In this document: positions 23,684-32,834 of the stretch, piece after piece
Layout of the letters: each line of letters opens with the position of its first letter
Position numbering within the stretch: position 1 is the stretch's first letter
Source: Domibacillus tundrae
GTDB taxonomy: Bacteria > Bacillota > Bacilli > Bacillales > Domibacillaceae
DNA: 64,000 nucleotides
Assembly (NCBI RefSeq): GCF_000970675.1
Contig: NZ_LAJA01000007.1
Coordinates: 186,001 to 250,000, forward strand
Reading direction: 5' to 3'
Program-made: the position numbers and the translations under genes
The notes under the pieces: model-generated
What the model was told of the DNA's origin: nothing
Database searches by the model: none
Seen by the model: only the letters and a program-made list of their open reading frames with translations

Positions 23684-23971
23684 TAAAATGACCTATAAAG
23701 TATACTTGATGTATAGTATTCGCTGTCTGTAACAAGATACCTTCAACAATTCACCTGTCCCGCCAGTTGAAGAAGAAACTATCCTCATCAACCGCTTTTA
23801 AAAAAGAAAGTTCCATCATGTTTCGGATGTAGAAAAGGAAAAAAATGAAGCATTTGGATTTTTTGTACAAATACTGGGTTTTAAATAATCTTTTCCGGGG
23901 CATGATAGGCTTTATACACTTTTAGTCTGGAAAAAGATCTTTTAAAATAAGAAGGAAAGGAGCGGTGGAGG
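23684..23971. other. Intergenic region without recognisable gene
   Basis: About 290 bp. I see no gene or structured element beyond the promoter region of the next plus-strand gene. Confidence 0.5.
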
Positions 23972-24337
23972 ATGGAGGACATAATCAGCTTGATCGTGTC
24001 AATGAAAGAATGGCTGACGATGGAAAATGTGGTACAAGCTGTGTCTTATACGTTTTTCTTTGTGACCATTGGCGTTTTTGCCTGGCAGGTGTACCGCTGT
24101 ATCCGTGTCGTTCGAAAAGCAGTGGCCCTGAAAAAAATCGGTTTTAAAACGATCCTTCAAAGCCTGATCACTCTTTATTTTGTCGTCATTGCCCTGCTGT
24201 CTGCTGGAATCAACGGGCTTACAGGCGTTTTTTGGGTATTTTCATTTATCGGCTTTTCTCTCACATGTATCTTTTGGATCGACCGAGCGTCAAAACGGGG
24301 AATGAAGCCCGCGAAACTAAAACGGCCTTTTTCGTAA
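23972..24337 (+). CDS. Small integral membrane protein, 121 aa
   Basis: ATG preceded by AAGGAGCGGTGGAGG. About three hydrophobic helices (20-42, 62-83 and 85-105) and basic ends (KRGMKPAKLKRPFS). Followed by a terminator. Family not recognised. Confidence 0.75.
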   Translation: MEDIISLIVSMKEWLTMENVVQAVSYTFFFVTIGVFAWQVYRCIRVVRKAVALKKIGFKTILQSLITLYFVVIALLSAGINGLTGVFWVFSFIGFSLTCIFWIDRASKRGMKPAKLKRPFS

Positions 24338-24356
24338 ACCAAAGCTTGCAAACAAA

Positions 24357-24379
24357 CCGGGCGCATGGGCCCTTTTTTT
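24357..24379 (+). terminator. Intrinsic terminator of the 121-aa membrane protein gene
   Basis: Short stem GGGC / GCCC around GCATGG, followed by seven T. Confidence 0.7.
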
Positions 24380-24436
24380 GTTCCTTTTTCTGTCTTTCTC
24401 TCTAAAATGGCAAACTACCCCTCGTTTTTCCCTATC

Positions 24437-24474
24437 AAAAAAGCCAATCCTCTTTTACGGCTGAGAATTGGCTG
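24437..24474 (-). terminator. Intrinsic terminator of the 49-aa gene
   Basis: Minus-strand stem AGCCAATTCT / AGGATTGGCT followed by six T. Confidence 0.8.
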
Positions 24475-24539
24475 GCGGATCCTGTTCCTGCTCAAGATCA
24501 GTCTTCATGTTAAATCATTTTTTTATTATAGACCTATTG

Positions 24540-24689
24540 TTATCGTGCTTTTACTTTAATAATGGCTTCTCCGTACTGATCCATTGACTGGCGGTATGTT
24601 TTAATAGCCGAAGCGATCGCTTGCATGTATTTTCCGAAGCCTCCTTTTTCTTTTAAAACTAATGATGTATTGCTCATATATTTTGTCAT
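24540..24689 (-). CDS. Small hypothetical protein, 49 aa
   Basis: ATG at 24689 with AAAGGAG upstream, stop at 24540, terminator 70 bp on. The sequence MTKYMSNTSLVLKEKGGFGK leads into an amphipathic helix (YMQAIASAIKTYRQSMDQYG). A Met-rich N-terminus and a single amphipathic helix suggest membrane-surface or protein binding. Not recognised. Confidence 0.65.
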   Translation of the reverse strand: MTKYMSNTSLVLKEKGGFGKYMQAIASAIKTYRQSMDQYGEAIIKVKAR

Positions 24690-24875
24690 TTCATTATATC
24701 TCCTTTATCGGTCAACTTTCCTTTATTATCCTATATCAGCATCTTTTTGAAAAAGCCGGAGAAAACGGAAACATTGGTCATGCAAGCGTGTATCATCGTC
24801 ATTTTTCTTCTGATTGCTTACTTTTTCTTTGTTTTTCTCTTTTTTCATTTTCCAGCTATCATTTTTTCCCCCACA

Positions 24876-24907
24876 CAAAAAAGTGCCGATATTATTCCGG
24901 CACTTTG
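24876..24907 (-). terminator. Intrinsic terminator overlapping the DedA-like gene end
   Basis: Stem AAGTGCCGGAAT / ATATCGGCACTT followed by six T on the minus strand. Confidence 0.85.
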
Positions 24908-25518
24908 TTCATTTTTCTGTACACAATAATGTAATTAACAATCATAATAATGAGCACATAAATCCCGTACAGCCCAAAAGAAAACCACTTGTTTTCGGAG
25001 AAACTCGCCCCCGCAAACGACAAAAGAAGAATATTCGGCAATTTCCCAATTGCTGATGCGAGAAAAAAGACGAGCCCATTTACTTTGCTTAATCCGCAGA
25101 CGATATTGACAACAGGAGAAGGCACGATCGGCACTAAGCGAACAAGCAGAATCGTCAGAAACGCATTTTTGTTCAGCTTTTCCTCGTATTCTTTCACCTG
25201 AGGATACTGTTCAATTTTCGTTTGCGCCCACTCTTTAAAGCCGTACCGGGCAATATAAAAAAACAAAAGAGTCCCGATCATGGCGCCGCTAAGCGTTATA
25301 ATGACGCCTTGCGGGGTGCCGAAAATCCCGCCAATCAACCCGGCCAGCACAGGAAACGGAACAATCGGGACAAACACACAAATCGCCACCAGCAGCATGC
25401 TGATGAGGATGGAATAAGCCCCACCTTCGTTCACCATTGCTAACAACTGTTCTTTTTGGGTGATGCCTAGCACGAGAATGCTGGCAATCACGGCCACACT
25501 GATTATTCTTTTTATCAT
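24892..25518 (-). CDS. TVP38/TMEM64 (VTT, DedA-like) family membrane protein
   Basis: Start ATG at 25518 follows GAAGAGGTG; 208 residues. Five to six hydrophobic segments with the VTT-domain motifs PVLAGLIGGIFGTPQG, GTLLFFYIARYG and LLVRLVPIVPSPVVN. The family includes B. subtilis YtxB/YdjX-type proteins; members have been linked to lipid scrambling or transport. Specific role unknown. Confidence 0.88.
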   Translation of the reverse strand: MIKRIISVAVIASILVLGITQKEQLLAMVNEGGAYSILISMLLVAICVFVPIVPFPVLAGLIGGIFGTPQGVIITLSGAMIGTLLFFYIARYGFKEWAQTKIEQYPQVKEYEEKLNKNAFLTILLVRLVPIVPSPVVNIVCGLSKVNGLVFFLASAIGKLPNILLLSFAGASFSENKWFSFGLYGIYVLIIMIVNYIIVYRKMNKVPE

Positions 25519-25619
25519 AAAACACCTCTTCTTTACCAACGTTCCTGTTCTCAGTTTACCATAAGCACGTGCGGGAAAGTCCTCTCTTTATCTGCCACAT
25601 CAAATAGCAGGATGTTAAC

Positions 25620-25821
25620 TTATGTGGAATGGATGTCTTGAAAAGCCTCATCAAGTGTTTTGAAGGTGATCTATATCCTTCACGCTCTAACCGGTCTGCT
25701 CCCATGAGATATGCTGTGTTTGCCTTGATATGATTTTCACTTCATACCCAAGCGCCTTAAATTTCGTTTCAAAATAGTTGCCAATGAACCCGGTTCCTCC
25801 TGCTAAAATAACTTTTTTCAT
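25620..25821 (-). pseudogene. Internally deleted NAD-dependent epimerase (TIGR01777-like)
   Basis: From ATG 25821 the minus strand reads MKKVILAGGTGFIGNYFETK, then the strand-2 region EVKIISRQ, and hits TAG at 25687. Shortly after, in another frame, ITFKTLDEAFQDIHST ends at a TAA (25620). GGTGFIG is the Rossmann NAD motif of the start, and FxTLDEAxxDI is typical of the extreme C-terminus of the same family. More than 200 residues between are gone. Confidence 0.75.
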
Positions 25822-26480
25822 ATGAAAAGCTCCAATCTTTTTAAAGTCGGCTTCTTTTTTCATTCAAGAAAAACAAGGATTCATGGGAAACAGCAAAAAA
25901 ATAATCTTCTGAAGAAAATGGAAGGATTTCCAGCATCATGAAAATCGTTCGTTTAATCTACATTTTTTCTTCCATTTTTCTCTTCATTCACGATATCCAT
26001 ATAGTACCATACGCTCGTCATCCTTTCTATTTTTTTATGTGCCGGCTGCTGCCTTCTTTTGATTTTTGCTCACCGGCGAAAAATGACAATATTTTTTCTT
26101 TTTTTCAAAACGCATTGCTTTTTTGCGTTATTTCGACAAAAATGGCTTTAGGTGTTTCTTTACGCTGGTGGGAATCGTTTTTTATAGCTCCACAGCTGCA
26201 TAATTATTCATCCCTCGTTTACTACCAACAGCAAAAAACTCTTTTCTTCTATTACAACTCATGTCAAGATTACTTTTCTGAAAAAGTAATGGTCAACGAT
26301 TTTTTCTTTATTTATTATTTTCCAAATATTAGATTTGCAAAAACCTAATATATTTGCTCCGTGCTTTTATAATAAAACAATTTATTAAATACCTTTTTAT
26401 GTAAATTGATTTCCCCTCCCTCATAGTACCTGCTATAAAGTTTACAAATTATTTTTCATTACACTGTTAATTTTTTCAGT
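25822..26480. other. AT-rich intergenic region without recognisable gene
   Basis: About 660 bp. A plus-strand frame (25938-26348) is open but gives a Phe/Tyr-rich translation with no ribosome binding site and no family signal, so I do not accept it as a gene. Confidence 0.55.
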
Positions 26481-26523
26481 AAAAAAAGCACCATTCGTTT
26501 TCATAAATGAATGGTGCTTTTCT
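26481..26523. terminator. Bidirectional terminator-like hairpin
   Basis: Stem AGCACCATTC / GAATGGTGCT with A/T runs on both sides. Confidence 0.8.
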
Positions 26524-26544
26524 TTTTCGAAGATTAAGGCACGC

Positions 26545-26582
26545 AAAAAAACCCTGTCCGCAAAACGAGAGGCGGACAGAGC
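26545..26582 (-). terminator. Intrinsic terminator of the secreted/membrane protein gene
   Basis: Stem CTGTCCGCC / GCGGACAG followed by seven T on the minus strand. Confidence 0.85.
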
Positions 26583-26592
26583 TTTCCTTGGA

Positions 26593-26997
26593 TTAGTATA
26601 CTCTTTTTTCTTTTTGATTTTTAAAGAAAACGAATAGTTTGCGAATGACTACGATTAAGATCACCACGGCGACAACGTTAACGAGCAAGCCCAGTAATGA
26701 ACCGAGCATGCCCATGTTCGCGAACAAGCTGCCAAACAGCAAACCGGCAAGCCCGCCCAGCATTAACCCTTTCATTAAACCGCTTGATAGAAATCCGCCC
26801 TTTTTCTTTGCGGTCGTCGCAGCGGAGTCAGATTTTTTGTTTTGGACACTCGAATTGTTGATTGTATTGTTGCTGTTGCTGTTTATGCTTTTCTTGCCTC
26901 TTGCTTCTACAGTCGTGGCCTGATCTTGAGAAACAAAGTTTCCAACAGGCGAAAAAACTACCACTGCCGCAAGCATAGCTGCCAATATTTTTTTCAT
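26593..26997 (-). CDS. Exported membrane protein with Tim44-like N-terminal glycine region
   Basis: 134 residues: signal peptide (1-30), a low-complexity Asn/Ser/Lys stretch (NSNSNNTINNSS), then KKGGFLSSGLMKGLMLGGLAGLL and a strongly hydrophobic helix to a basic end. The glycine-rich entry resembles the N-terminal part of Tim44-domain proteins found in Bacillus, without the Tim44 domain itself. Function unknown. Confidence 0.75.
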   Translation of the reverse strand: MKKILAAMLAAVVVFSPVGNFVSQDQATTVEARGKKSINSNSNNTINNSSVQNKKSDSAATTAKKKGGFLSSGLMKGLMLGGLAGLLFGSLFANMGMLGSLLGLLVNVVAVVILIVVIRKLFVFFKNQKEKRVY

Positions 26998-27166
26998 TTC
27001 ATCGTTCCTCCCTGAATGTACGTACTCAGCTTTTATGACTGTGCTGTTATTATCTTGTCTTACTTTTTCACAACTTTACTATTATACCATTCTCCTGCTG
27101 CTTTGCGCAGTCCGGGCAGTTTTTTCTGGATGGCTTGAACATCAATTCGTTGCATGGATCAGCTTT

Positions 27167-27349
27167 TTAAATGCAGGCCATAATATCCTCGGCCGTTTGA
27201 ATGGGCTGAAAATCAGCATAATCGCCTTTCCGAAATTCAGAAGAGACATACACTTCTGTCTGTGGGTCCACTTCATCCCGGAGTGCCGCGTTGATTTCAT
27301 CAAACATATTCTTTTCTGTAAATGGAACGTGAAACGTGGAGTCAAAAAT
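27167..27349 (-). pseudogene. Probable gene fragment of unknown family
   Basis: The minus strand reads FDSTFHVPFTEKNMFDEINA, then VDPQTEVYVSSEFRKGDYAD and QTAEDIMACI before a stop. The composition looks coding, but a TGA lies directly upstream in frame, there is no start with a ribosome binding site, and the flanks look broken. I treat it as a remnant. Confidence 0.45.
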
Positions 27350-27485
27350 CAATCAAATGCCGAACCCTTTTTATCAGCATACATGGAAAAAGATCAATGC
27401 CAGGACGGTGATTCCGATTGTAGCAGGGATGGCGCGTCAGCAGAAGATTGAATAGAAGGTTTAATAGCGGGATTGTGCTGCAGAC

Positions 27486-27518
27486 AAAAAAATCCCGCCG
27501 GAACCGGTCCGGCGGTAC
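27486..27518 (-). terminator. Intrinsic terminator of the tautomerase gene
   Basis: Stem CCGCCGGACC / GGTTCCGGCGG followed by seven T on the minus strand. Confidence 0.92.
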
Positions 27519-27520
27519 CT

Positions 27521-27727
27521 TTACTTTTTCTCCTGCTGTCTGCGGACAGTGATGGTTTCCCCGCCAATTCCCCAGTTGTCCGTTTCCACTTCATCAATTA
27601 CGACAACCGTTGTATTCGGATTTTTGCCGAGCACGTCGACTAATAGCTGCGTGGCTCCTTGAATGAGCTGGGCTTTTTGCTCCGGCGTGACGCCTTCATT
27701 GGTAATTTTAATATTTACATAGGGCAT
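27521..27727 (-). CDS. 4-oxalocrotonate tautomerase family protein
   Basis: 68 residues starting Met-Pro-Tyr; Pro1 is the catalytic base after Met removal. Further family marks: EGVTPEQKAQLIQGAT and TTVVVIDEVETDNWGIGG. Small tautomerases of this type form hexamers; the physiological substrate in Bacillus is unclear. Confidence 0.92.
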   Translation of the reverse strand: MPYVNIKITNEGVTPEQKAQLIQGATQLLVDVLGKNPNTTVVVIDEVETDNWGIGGETITVRRQQEKK

Positions 27728-27826
27728 GATCGGTTCCTTCTTTCTTTTTCATTTTCCCCTTACATTGGCCGCATGACGTATGACTGATCAATTCGAACAA
27801 GCGGTGTTCTCACAGGCGGATCGTTT

Positions 27827-28801
27827 CTAGCTGCTGCAGCCGCCGCCACCGCAACTGCTGCAGCTGCTTGATGATGAGTCTCCTGAGGAATCTGAACCCC
27901 CTGAGGAATCTGAATCGTGATGAGAGTCATTTCGGTCGTGGTCATACCGGCGGCCATCGGATCCATTACAAGAGGAGGCGGGGCTGGCCGCTGAATCCTT
28001 TTCCTTTTCAGGCTCATGGACTGCTCCCATAGACGTATATAGAAGTAAATAGACCGCTTGATCATCGCCAGACGAGCTGCTCTTTGGCTTACGAATGTCT
28101 GCTGCTGCTCCTTTGCGTTCAACCCTTTCTTTTGCTGCGGTTACATGATGGGCTATTTTTTTAGAAGCAGCGCGAATCAAACGGTCATGCTGAGAGAAAT
28201 TATGCTTGAAAAGTGCGTCCTGAATATAACGTTCCAGCTCCTGTCCTTTCAGCCCTTCACATTGGAGCATGAACTGCTTATCCAGCAGGCAATATCCAAA
28301 CGGTCCCTGAATCAGCTCTGAAGCTGAATGAGGATCGAATAAAATGCTGTACACTAACTCATAAACAGCACGTTCATGGCTGGCAGAAGCCTTGGTTTTA
28401 AAGGCTTTATCTGTCGGTGTATGATGAATCATGGCGCCGTTAAACTGCTCGCAAAAATCGGCATAATCTTTCGTAAAAAGAATCATGTCGTGCCAAATCG
28501 CATCGGCTTTTTCGTTGTACATCGGCACATTTTTCATAATGGCAGACAAACAGAAAAACCGCTTTAGTTCAAGCTCGTACCAATCATATTCTTCGTTAGA
28601 AATGACACCTTTTCCAGACAAACGATCCTTCACCGCCGCTGCTGGTGCATCATTCCACGCATCATTGAGCCTGTTTACAAGCGGATACCCTTCCTCAAGA
28701 CGCATCCCCAACGTCTGACTCAACTCAGCCGGCAGACCAGGAAGACTCTCCTTTTCTTTCGCTCGATTTCTTTTGTTAAAATAATTCGTCATAAAGAACA
28801 T
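27827..28801 (-). CDS. GRDP-like (DUF1399) protein with Ser/Cys-rich tail
   Basis: A 324-residue soluble protein. The region KADAIWHDMILFTKDYADFC resembles the conserved W-H...Y-x-x-F-C block of glycine-rich domain proteins. A second helical part (SILFDPHSASELIQGPFGYC) follows. The last 60 residues are low complexity: Asp/His/Ser repeats, then CSSCGGGGCSS. Such CGGGGC tails recur in bacterial proteins of unknown role. Assignment to the GRDP family is from motif memory. Confidence 0.7.
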   Translation of the reverse strand: MFFMTNYFNKRNRAKEKESLPGLPAELSQTLGMRLEEGYPLVNRLNDAWNDAPAAAVKDRLSGKGVISNEEYDWYELELKRFFCLSAIMKNVPMYNEKADAIWHDMILFTKDYADFCEQFNGAMIHHTPTDKAFKTKASASHERAVYELVYSILFDPHSASELIQGPFGYCLLDKQFMLQCEGLKGQELERYIQDALFKHNFSQHDRLIRAASKKIAHHVTAAKERVERKGAAADIRKPKSSSSGDDQAVYLLLYTSMGAVHEPEKEKDSAASPASSCNGSDGRRYDHDRNDSHHDSDSSGGSDSSGDSSSSSCSSCGGGGCSS

Positions 28802-28880
28802 TCAAACACCTCCTCGCTGTATTTTCTGCCATTGCAGCCATTGACAGACTACCGATTCCTCCTTATTTCACTGGACCATA

Positions 28881-29543
28881 TCAGACGGTTTCCCGAGAAA
28901 AATTTTCATCAGCAGAGTGGTCCCATCCGCTAACATATTCATTTTGCTTTGCTTGAATGTCCGCCGTTTTCTGTAAAATAGAGGCGACATTCTTTTCAAT
29001 CATCTGCAGTTCCTGGCGGGATGATGTAAACTTTTGAAACTCTCCTTTAACTATACGCCTTTTCCGAAGCAGCATCTGTAATTTTTTCGCAAACTGGTAC
29101 CCTTGCGAGGCGTTAAATGAATTCGTTTCCATGTCATGATAAATGCTGCTAATTTGTTTATCCAGGCTGCTAATCTCACTGCTAATTGCCTTTTCAAACT
29201 GCGCTGTTTTTTTCAGCAGAGCCTTCATTTCTCCAATCATCTGCTCAAATTCACCTAACGGAACAAGCTGTTTTTGCTCAGCTTCCTTTTTTTCCACACG
29301 CAAAATCTTTACTACTTTTCTCATTGGCTCATCAAGCACTACATTCAGCCCGTCTTGCACGAACGATTGCCCTGTTACTTGCTGATCGCGGTAAATGCCC
29401 GCATACCGGCCCGTTTGAATCACATGCCGAACTTTGCTGGTTAACTTTTCCCTGGTCATTCCTTTTGTTTCAGCTTTTTTATGAAGTGCTTTGCTCACTT
29501 GAATGGAAGCTGTTTGTATCTTGATTTTATTTACGATTCTCAT
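28881..29543 (-). CDS. Hypothetical coiled-coil protein
   Basis: ATG at 29543 preferred (AAAGGAAT upstream). 220 residues: a basic N-terminal domain (MRIVNKIKIQTASIQVSK) and a long helical C-terminus with heptad-like KAISSEISSLDKQISSIYHD, without signal peptide or membrane segment. Not recognised. Confidence 0.7.
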   Translation of the reverse strand: MRIVNKIKIQTASIQVSKALHKKAETKGMTREKLTSKVRHVIQTGRYAGIYRDQQVTGQSFVQDGLNVVLDEPMRKVVKILRVEKKEAEQKQLVPLGEFEQMIGEMKALLKKTAQFEKAISSEISSLDKQISSIYHDMETNSFNASQGYQFAKKLQMLLRKRRIVKGEFQKFTSSRQELQMIEKNVASILQKTADIQAKQNEYVSGWDHSADENFSRETV

Positions 29544-29755
29544 AAATTTATTCCTTTTCTTTGCTCCCAGCCAGCTGCTGTTTCGCATCTCTTTCTTTTC
29601 ATTTTACCAAAAAAGGAAATGCGTTCCTATTGCTTTTCTATTCTTTTTTCTTTAAAGTAGTCTCTTCTTAGTTTCATTTTCATAAATCGAACCAATTAAG
29701 CATATCGACTGCTGCTATATTTAGTTGTCATATCAAAATCTAAAACGAAATAAAT

Positions 29756-29795
29756 AAAGAGGCAGCACACCATTTGGGAATGCGCTGCCTCTTTC
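29756..29795 (-). terminator. Intrinsic terminator of the decayed nuclease gene
   Basis: Stem AGAGGCAGCGC / GCTGCCTCT with a T-rich minus-strand tail. Confidence 0.75.
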
Positions 29796-29798
29796 TGC

Positions 29799-30635
29799 TT
29801 ATTTTTTCGAAAGATCCACGTGCTTTTCAATCTCTTTCAGCATCTCCACGGTTGCCTGAACATCCAGTATCCCGTCTTGATTGAGCTGCATATAATCGCT
29901 TTTCACCATAACTGTCATGGTCTGTCCATTTTTGGATCGGGCCGGCTTTTGAAAAGATAGGGCTTCAATAGATGGTTGTTTCAGCAGATGCGCTGACGCT
30001 TTCAGACGAGAATCACGCTGTTGAAGCTTGTCGCGTTCTACTATTTTAATGCAGAGGCGCTTCTCTTCCAATTGAAAATAGCACACGTTTTCTGGTTTTT
30101 TTGACCACTAAAACCCTTGAAATCCACCCCTTGCATTTGCGACGTATCCCCAACCTCCATTCTTCAGCTCCTTTTGAAGCAGCCGGTAAAACCCCTGCCA
30201 GGATAAAGAAGTCCAGGCATCAATCGGGAGCCAGCGGTACGATTGATAACCGGCTTCAATCTGTTCAAGCCGCTTTAAGTAATCAAGGAAAATATGATTT
30301 CGCAAGCCCATGCTTTTTCCTTCATTCATAATGTCAATCATGTCTTCACGCAAAAACGGCTGATAACCTGCTATTTTACAAAAGCGGTAATGGCTCTGAC
30401 TTCCTGATTTATAATAAATCGGCAGTTGAAGGTGGTTAGGATAATCTTTCTCGACCACTTTGCGATACCGAATCAGCTGGTCCGAATGATCTTTTGTGTA
30501 CGTTTTGTCTTCAATAAGAATAACCGTATTGCCGTTTAATAAGATTAAAATATCCAAGCCTTTAAATTGCTGAATAATTTCAATAGATTCAATATTATGA
30601 AATAACCTATACCAAAAAAGGAAATTCTGCAGATG
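29799..30635 (-). pseudogene. PD-(D/E)XK nuclease family gene, copy 2: amber codon and lost 5' end
   Basis: One continuous minus-strand frame from about 30635 to 29799 is interrupted only by TAG at 30108-30110 (GGFQGF-stop-WSKKPENV). The motif DILILLNGNTVILIEDK holds the Asp...Glu-x-Lys core of PD-(D/E)XK enzymes. In relatives a Trp is expected after GF, so TGG to TAG is the simplest change. The frame opens directly after the stop of the upstream lipoprotein gene without a start codon, so the N-terminus has also been lost. Copy 1 lies at 31711. Confidence 0.75.
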
Positions 30636-30638
30636 CGC

Positions 30639-31616
30639 TTAATCCATATATCGGTCCACAAGCTCATAGCACCGCTCTTGTGTAATACTGGCTTGTGTGC
30701 TTACATATTGAACAGACTCCCACGAACCGCCGGCGAATCCTGATGCCGTTTCTTCAGCCGTTTCATCACGATACGTAATCCATTCACGCTGCGCCTGACG
30801 CAATTGATCCATTTCAGATGCCGGAAGCTGTTCTTTTAACACCCCGTAAATCTCATTAAGTGCATCGTCCCAGCGCTTGTACCGTTCTGTTTCCGCCTCT
30901 CTCATTTCAACAGTTGTTCCATTTTCATATATGTAGGCCAAATCCGCCTGGCTCCGTTCGATCCGGTCCAGCTTTTGATAATATTCTGTTTTCTGATTCA
31001 CTTTTGCGGCAGCCGCTTCCTCCGCTTTCTGGATGGCAGCTTCTTCCGCCTGCTGAACAGCCGCGGCTTTTTCCGCCTCTGCTTCCTGTTCTAAGCCTGC
31101 CTGAATCTCTTTCTCCACTCCATCTAATTCATCAGAAAAGCTTACAGCCGCCGTTTTCATTGCGTCATCGTCATTCACTTCATCCAGCAGTGATTTCGCT
31201 TCACTGTACTTTTTTTCACTCGTTAACGATTGAATGCTTTTCACTTTTTCAACTACAGCCTGCTCCTGTTCTTTCCCGTCTGCCGCTGATTGCTTATACT
31301 GTGCAAGCGGTTCTTTCAAGCTGCTGTGCAAATCCTTATTTTTCAAAAGAACATCTGCCTGCTTCTCCGCCTCTTCCCACTCTGCATTTTCAAGAGCGCT
31401 CCCTATCTCGCCAAACTTTTTCAGCTGTTCATACATAATAGAAGCATCCGCATCTCCTGGCTCTTCTTCAAGCGCCAATTCAAATGATGCCCGCGCTTTA
31501 TCAAATTCACCCGAAGCGAGTGCTAATTTCCCCTGACTCATGGATTCTTCATATAGTTTGTTTCCGCATCCCGCCAGCATTAAAGCGGCTAGCAGCGCTG
31601 CTGCTTTTCTCTTCAT
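30639..31616 (-). CDS. Lipoprotein with TPR-like region and LprI-type domain
   Basis: Start ATG at 31616 (GGAGG 6 nt upstream); 325 residues. Lipobox LAGC with Cys17. A helical TPR-like part (GKLALASGEFDKARASFELA) is followed by an Ala/Glu-rich coiled coil and a C-terminal domain from YYQKLDRIERSQ to YELVDRYMD. That domain resembles the LprI/DUF1311 lysozyme-inhibitor fold (AQREWITYRDE). It would sit on the outer face of the membrane. Actual lysozyme inhibition is inference. Confidence 0.8.
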   Translation of the reverse strand: MKRKAAALLAALMLAGCGNKLYEESMSQGKLALASGEFDKARASFELALEEEPGDADASIMYEQLKKFGEIGSALENAEWEEAEKQADVLLKNKDLHSSLKEPLAQYKQSAADGKEQEQAVVEKVKSIQSLTSEKKYSEAKSLLDEVNDDDAMKTAAVSFSDELDGVEKEIQAGLEQEAEAEKAAAVQQAEEAAIQKAEEAAAAKVNQKTEYYQKLDRIERSQADLAYIYENGTTVEMREAETERYKRWDDALNEIYGVLKEQLPASEMDQLRQAQREWITYRDETAEETASGFAGGSWESVQYVSTQASITQERCYELVDRYMD

Positions 31617-31710
31617 TTCCATCCTCCATTACTGTTCACAAGAACTCTTTTTTTCAAAAATTTCTATATTTATATTACCATTGACTTAATGAAAAAGGAT
31701 GACATTTTCA

Positions 31711-32514
31711 TTAAAAAGCTTCCGGATAATTTTCGTGTTCCATCCAAAAACCGCAGCCGACAAATTTCCAGTCACTTTGGTCATTGTGTATCACATAGCG
31801 GTTCCAGTAGCGAAGCTGAGTCACCCGCGTGCCCAATTGCTTCGGCTTGCCGAACAAATTGGTAAAGCAATGTGCCGTTTTTCCATCCAAATATTCATCC
31901 AGCATCGAAAGAGTTTTCCATAAGTTTTGAACCGCATAAATATCCTGCGGCAAAAATGTTCTTGTTTTATCCAATCCGATTTCCTCCATGTACTTTAAAA
32001 TTTGTTTGCAGTACAAATCTTCCCGGTATTCTTCTTGAAGCCAATGAAACACTTCAAACCATTGCAGCTGCTGAAAATGATCTTTCACACTGTCCATATT
32101 TTTAGGATCGTAATATTGTGTGATATAAAAAAGATGGACAGCAAAGCCGCTTAATTTATGGAGTGTTAAATGATCCCGATAACGCTCTAACTGCAAGTAG
32201 CCTTCACCGCTTCCAAGCTTGTTCTCAATAAATACAACATGGCTTGCACTTCCATGGTTAAATGTGATAACTAAGTCCGGACGGCTGTCACTCAGGTGGT
32301 ATTCAAGCTTGTGATACGTTCACTGCGTATGTACTTTTATATGAGATAAGCGAGAAATCTTTAATCCTGCAAACCGTTCCAAAAAGCGGGCAAGTATCTC
32401 ATCCTGTTCAAAAATAGGAGCAACAATTTCCGTTAAATAATCTTCAAGCGCGGCTCTCTCCGTTTGTTTTAATAAACGATAGATTCGGTTAAATGCAGAA
32501 GACATGATAGACAT
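31711..32514 (-). pseudogene. PD-(D/E)XK nuclease family gene, copy 1, interrupted by in-frame TGA
   Basis: A single minus-strand frame of 268 codons, broken only by TGA at 32320-32322 (SHIKVHTQ-stop-TYHKLEYH). The N-terminus has ALEDYLTEIVAPIF, the typical opening of PF14281-like nucleases. After the stop comes DSRPDLVITF...VVFIENK, the catalytic Asp...Glu-x-Lys. The C-terminus is intact. The frame on both sides is fully coding, so the nonsense change looks recent; readthrough or a sequencing error are alternatives. Confidence 0.75.
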
Positions 32515-32834
32515 CTCTCTTTTCTTAATAGAATCAATTTTATTTTCTTTATTAATAAAAAGTTATAAGTCTTTTGATCTGCTGTTATATTACCACTTTC
32601 TCCTATTTAATTTTATGAAAACAAGTCGGGTAGAGCGATTATTTTTTGAACGTTCTTTACTGGTGACATCTAAAGTGAAAGCGGCCGAATATAATGAAGG
32701 GCGCATGATATAAACCCTTGACTGGGCGTAATGGATTATTTAAAGCGATGAAGGCATAAAGACTCGGTATTTTTATCCTGATCATCAAATTGTTATAGGT
32801 TGTTATTTATTTTAATGCTGAAAGGAAGAGCTTA
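32515..32834. other. Intergenic promoter region without further gene
   Basis: About 320 bp, AT-rich, between divergent genes. No further gene seen; GAAAGGAAG at its right end is the ribosome binding site of the protease gene. Confidence 0.5.

Noticed and set aside
25938-26348. 136-codon open plus-strand frame
   Set aside because: Phe/Tyr-rich translation from AT-rich DNA, no ribosome binding site, no family signal, and no terminator logic.
12200-32514. Stop-codon recoding as an explanation for three interrupted genes
   Set aside because: The three stops are TAA, TAG and TGA, no recoding signals or selenocysteine elements are visible, and all other genes use these stops normally.
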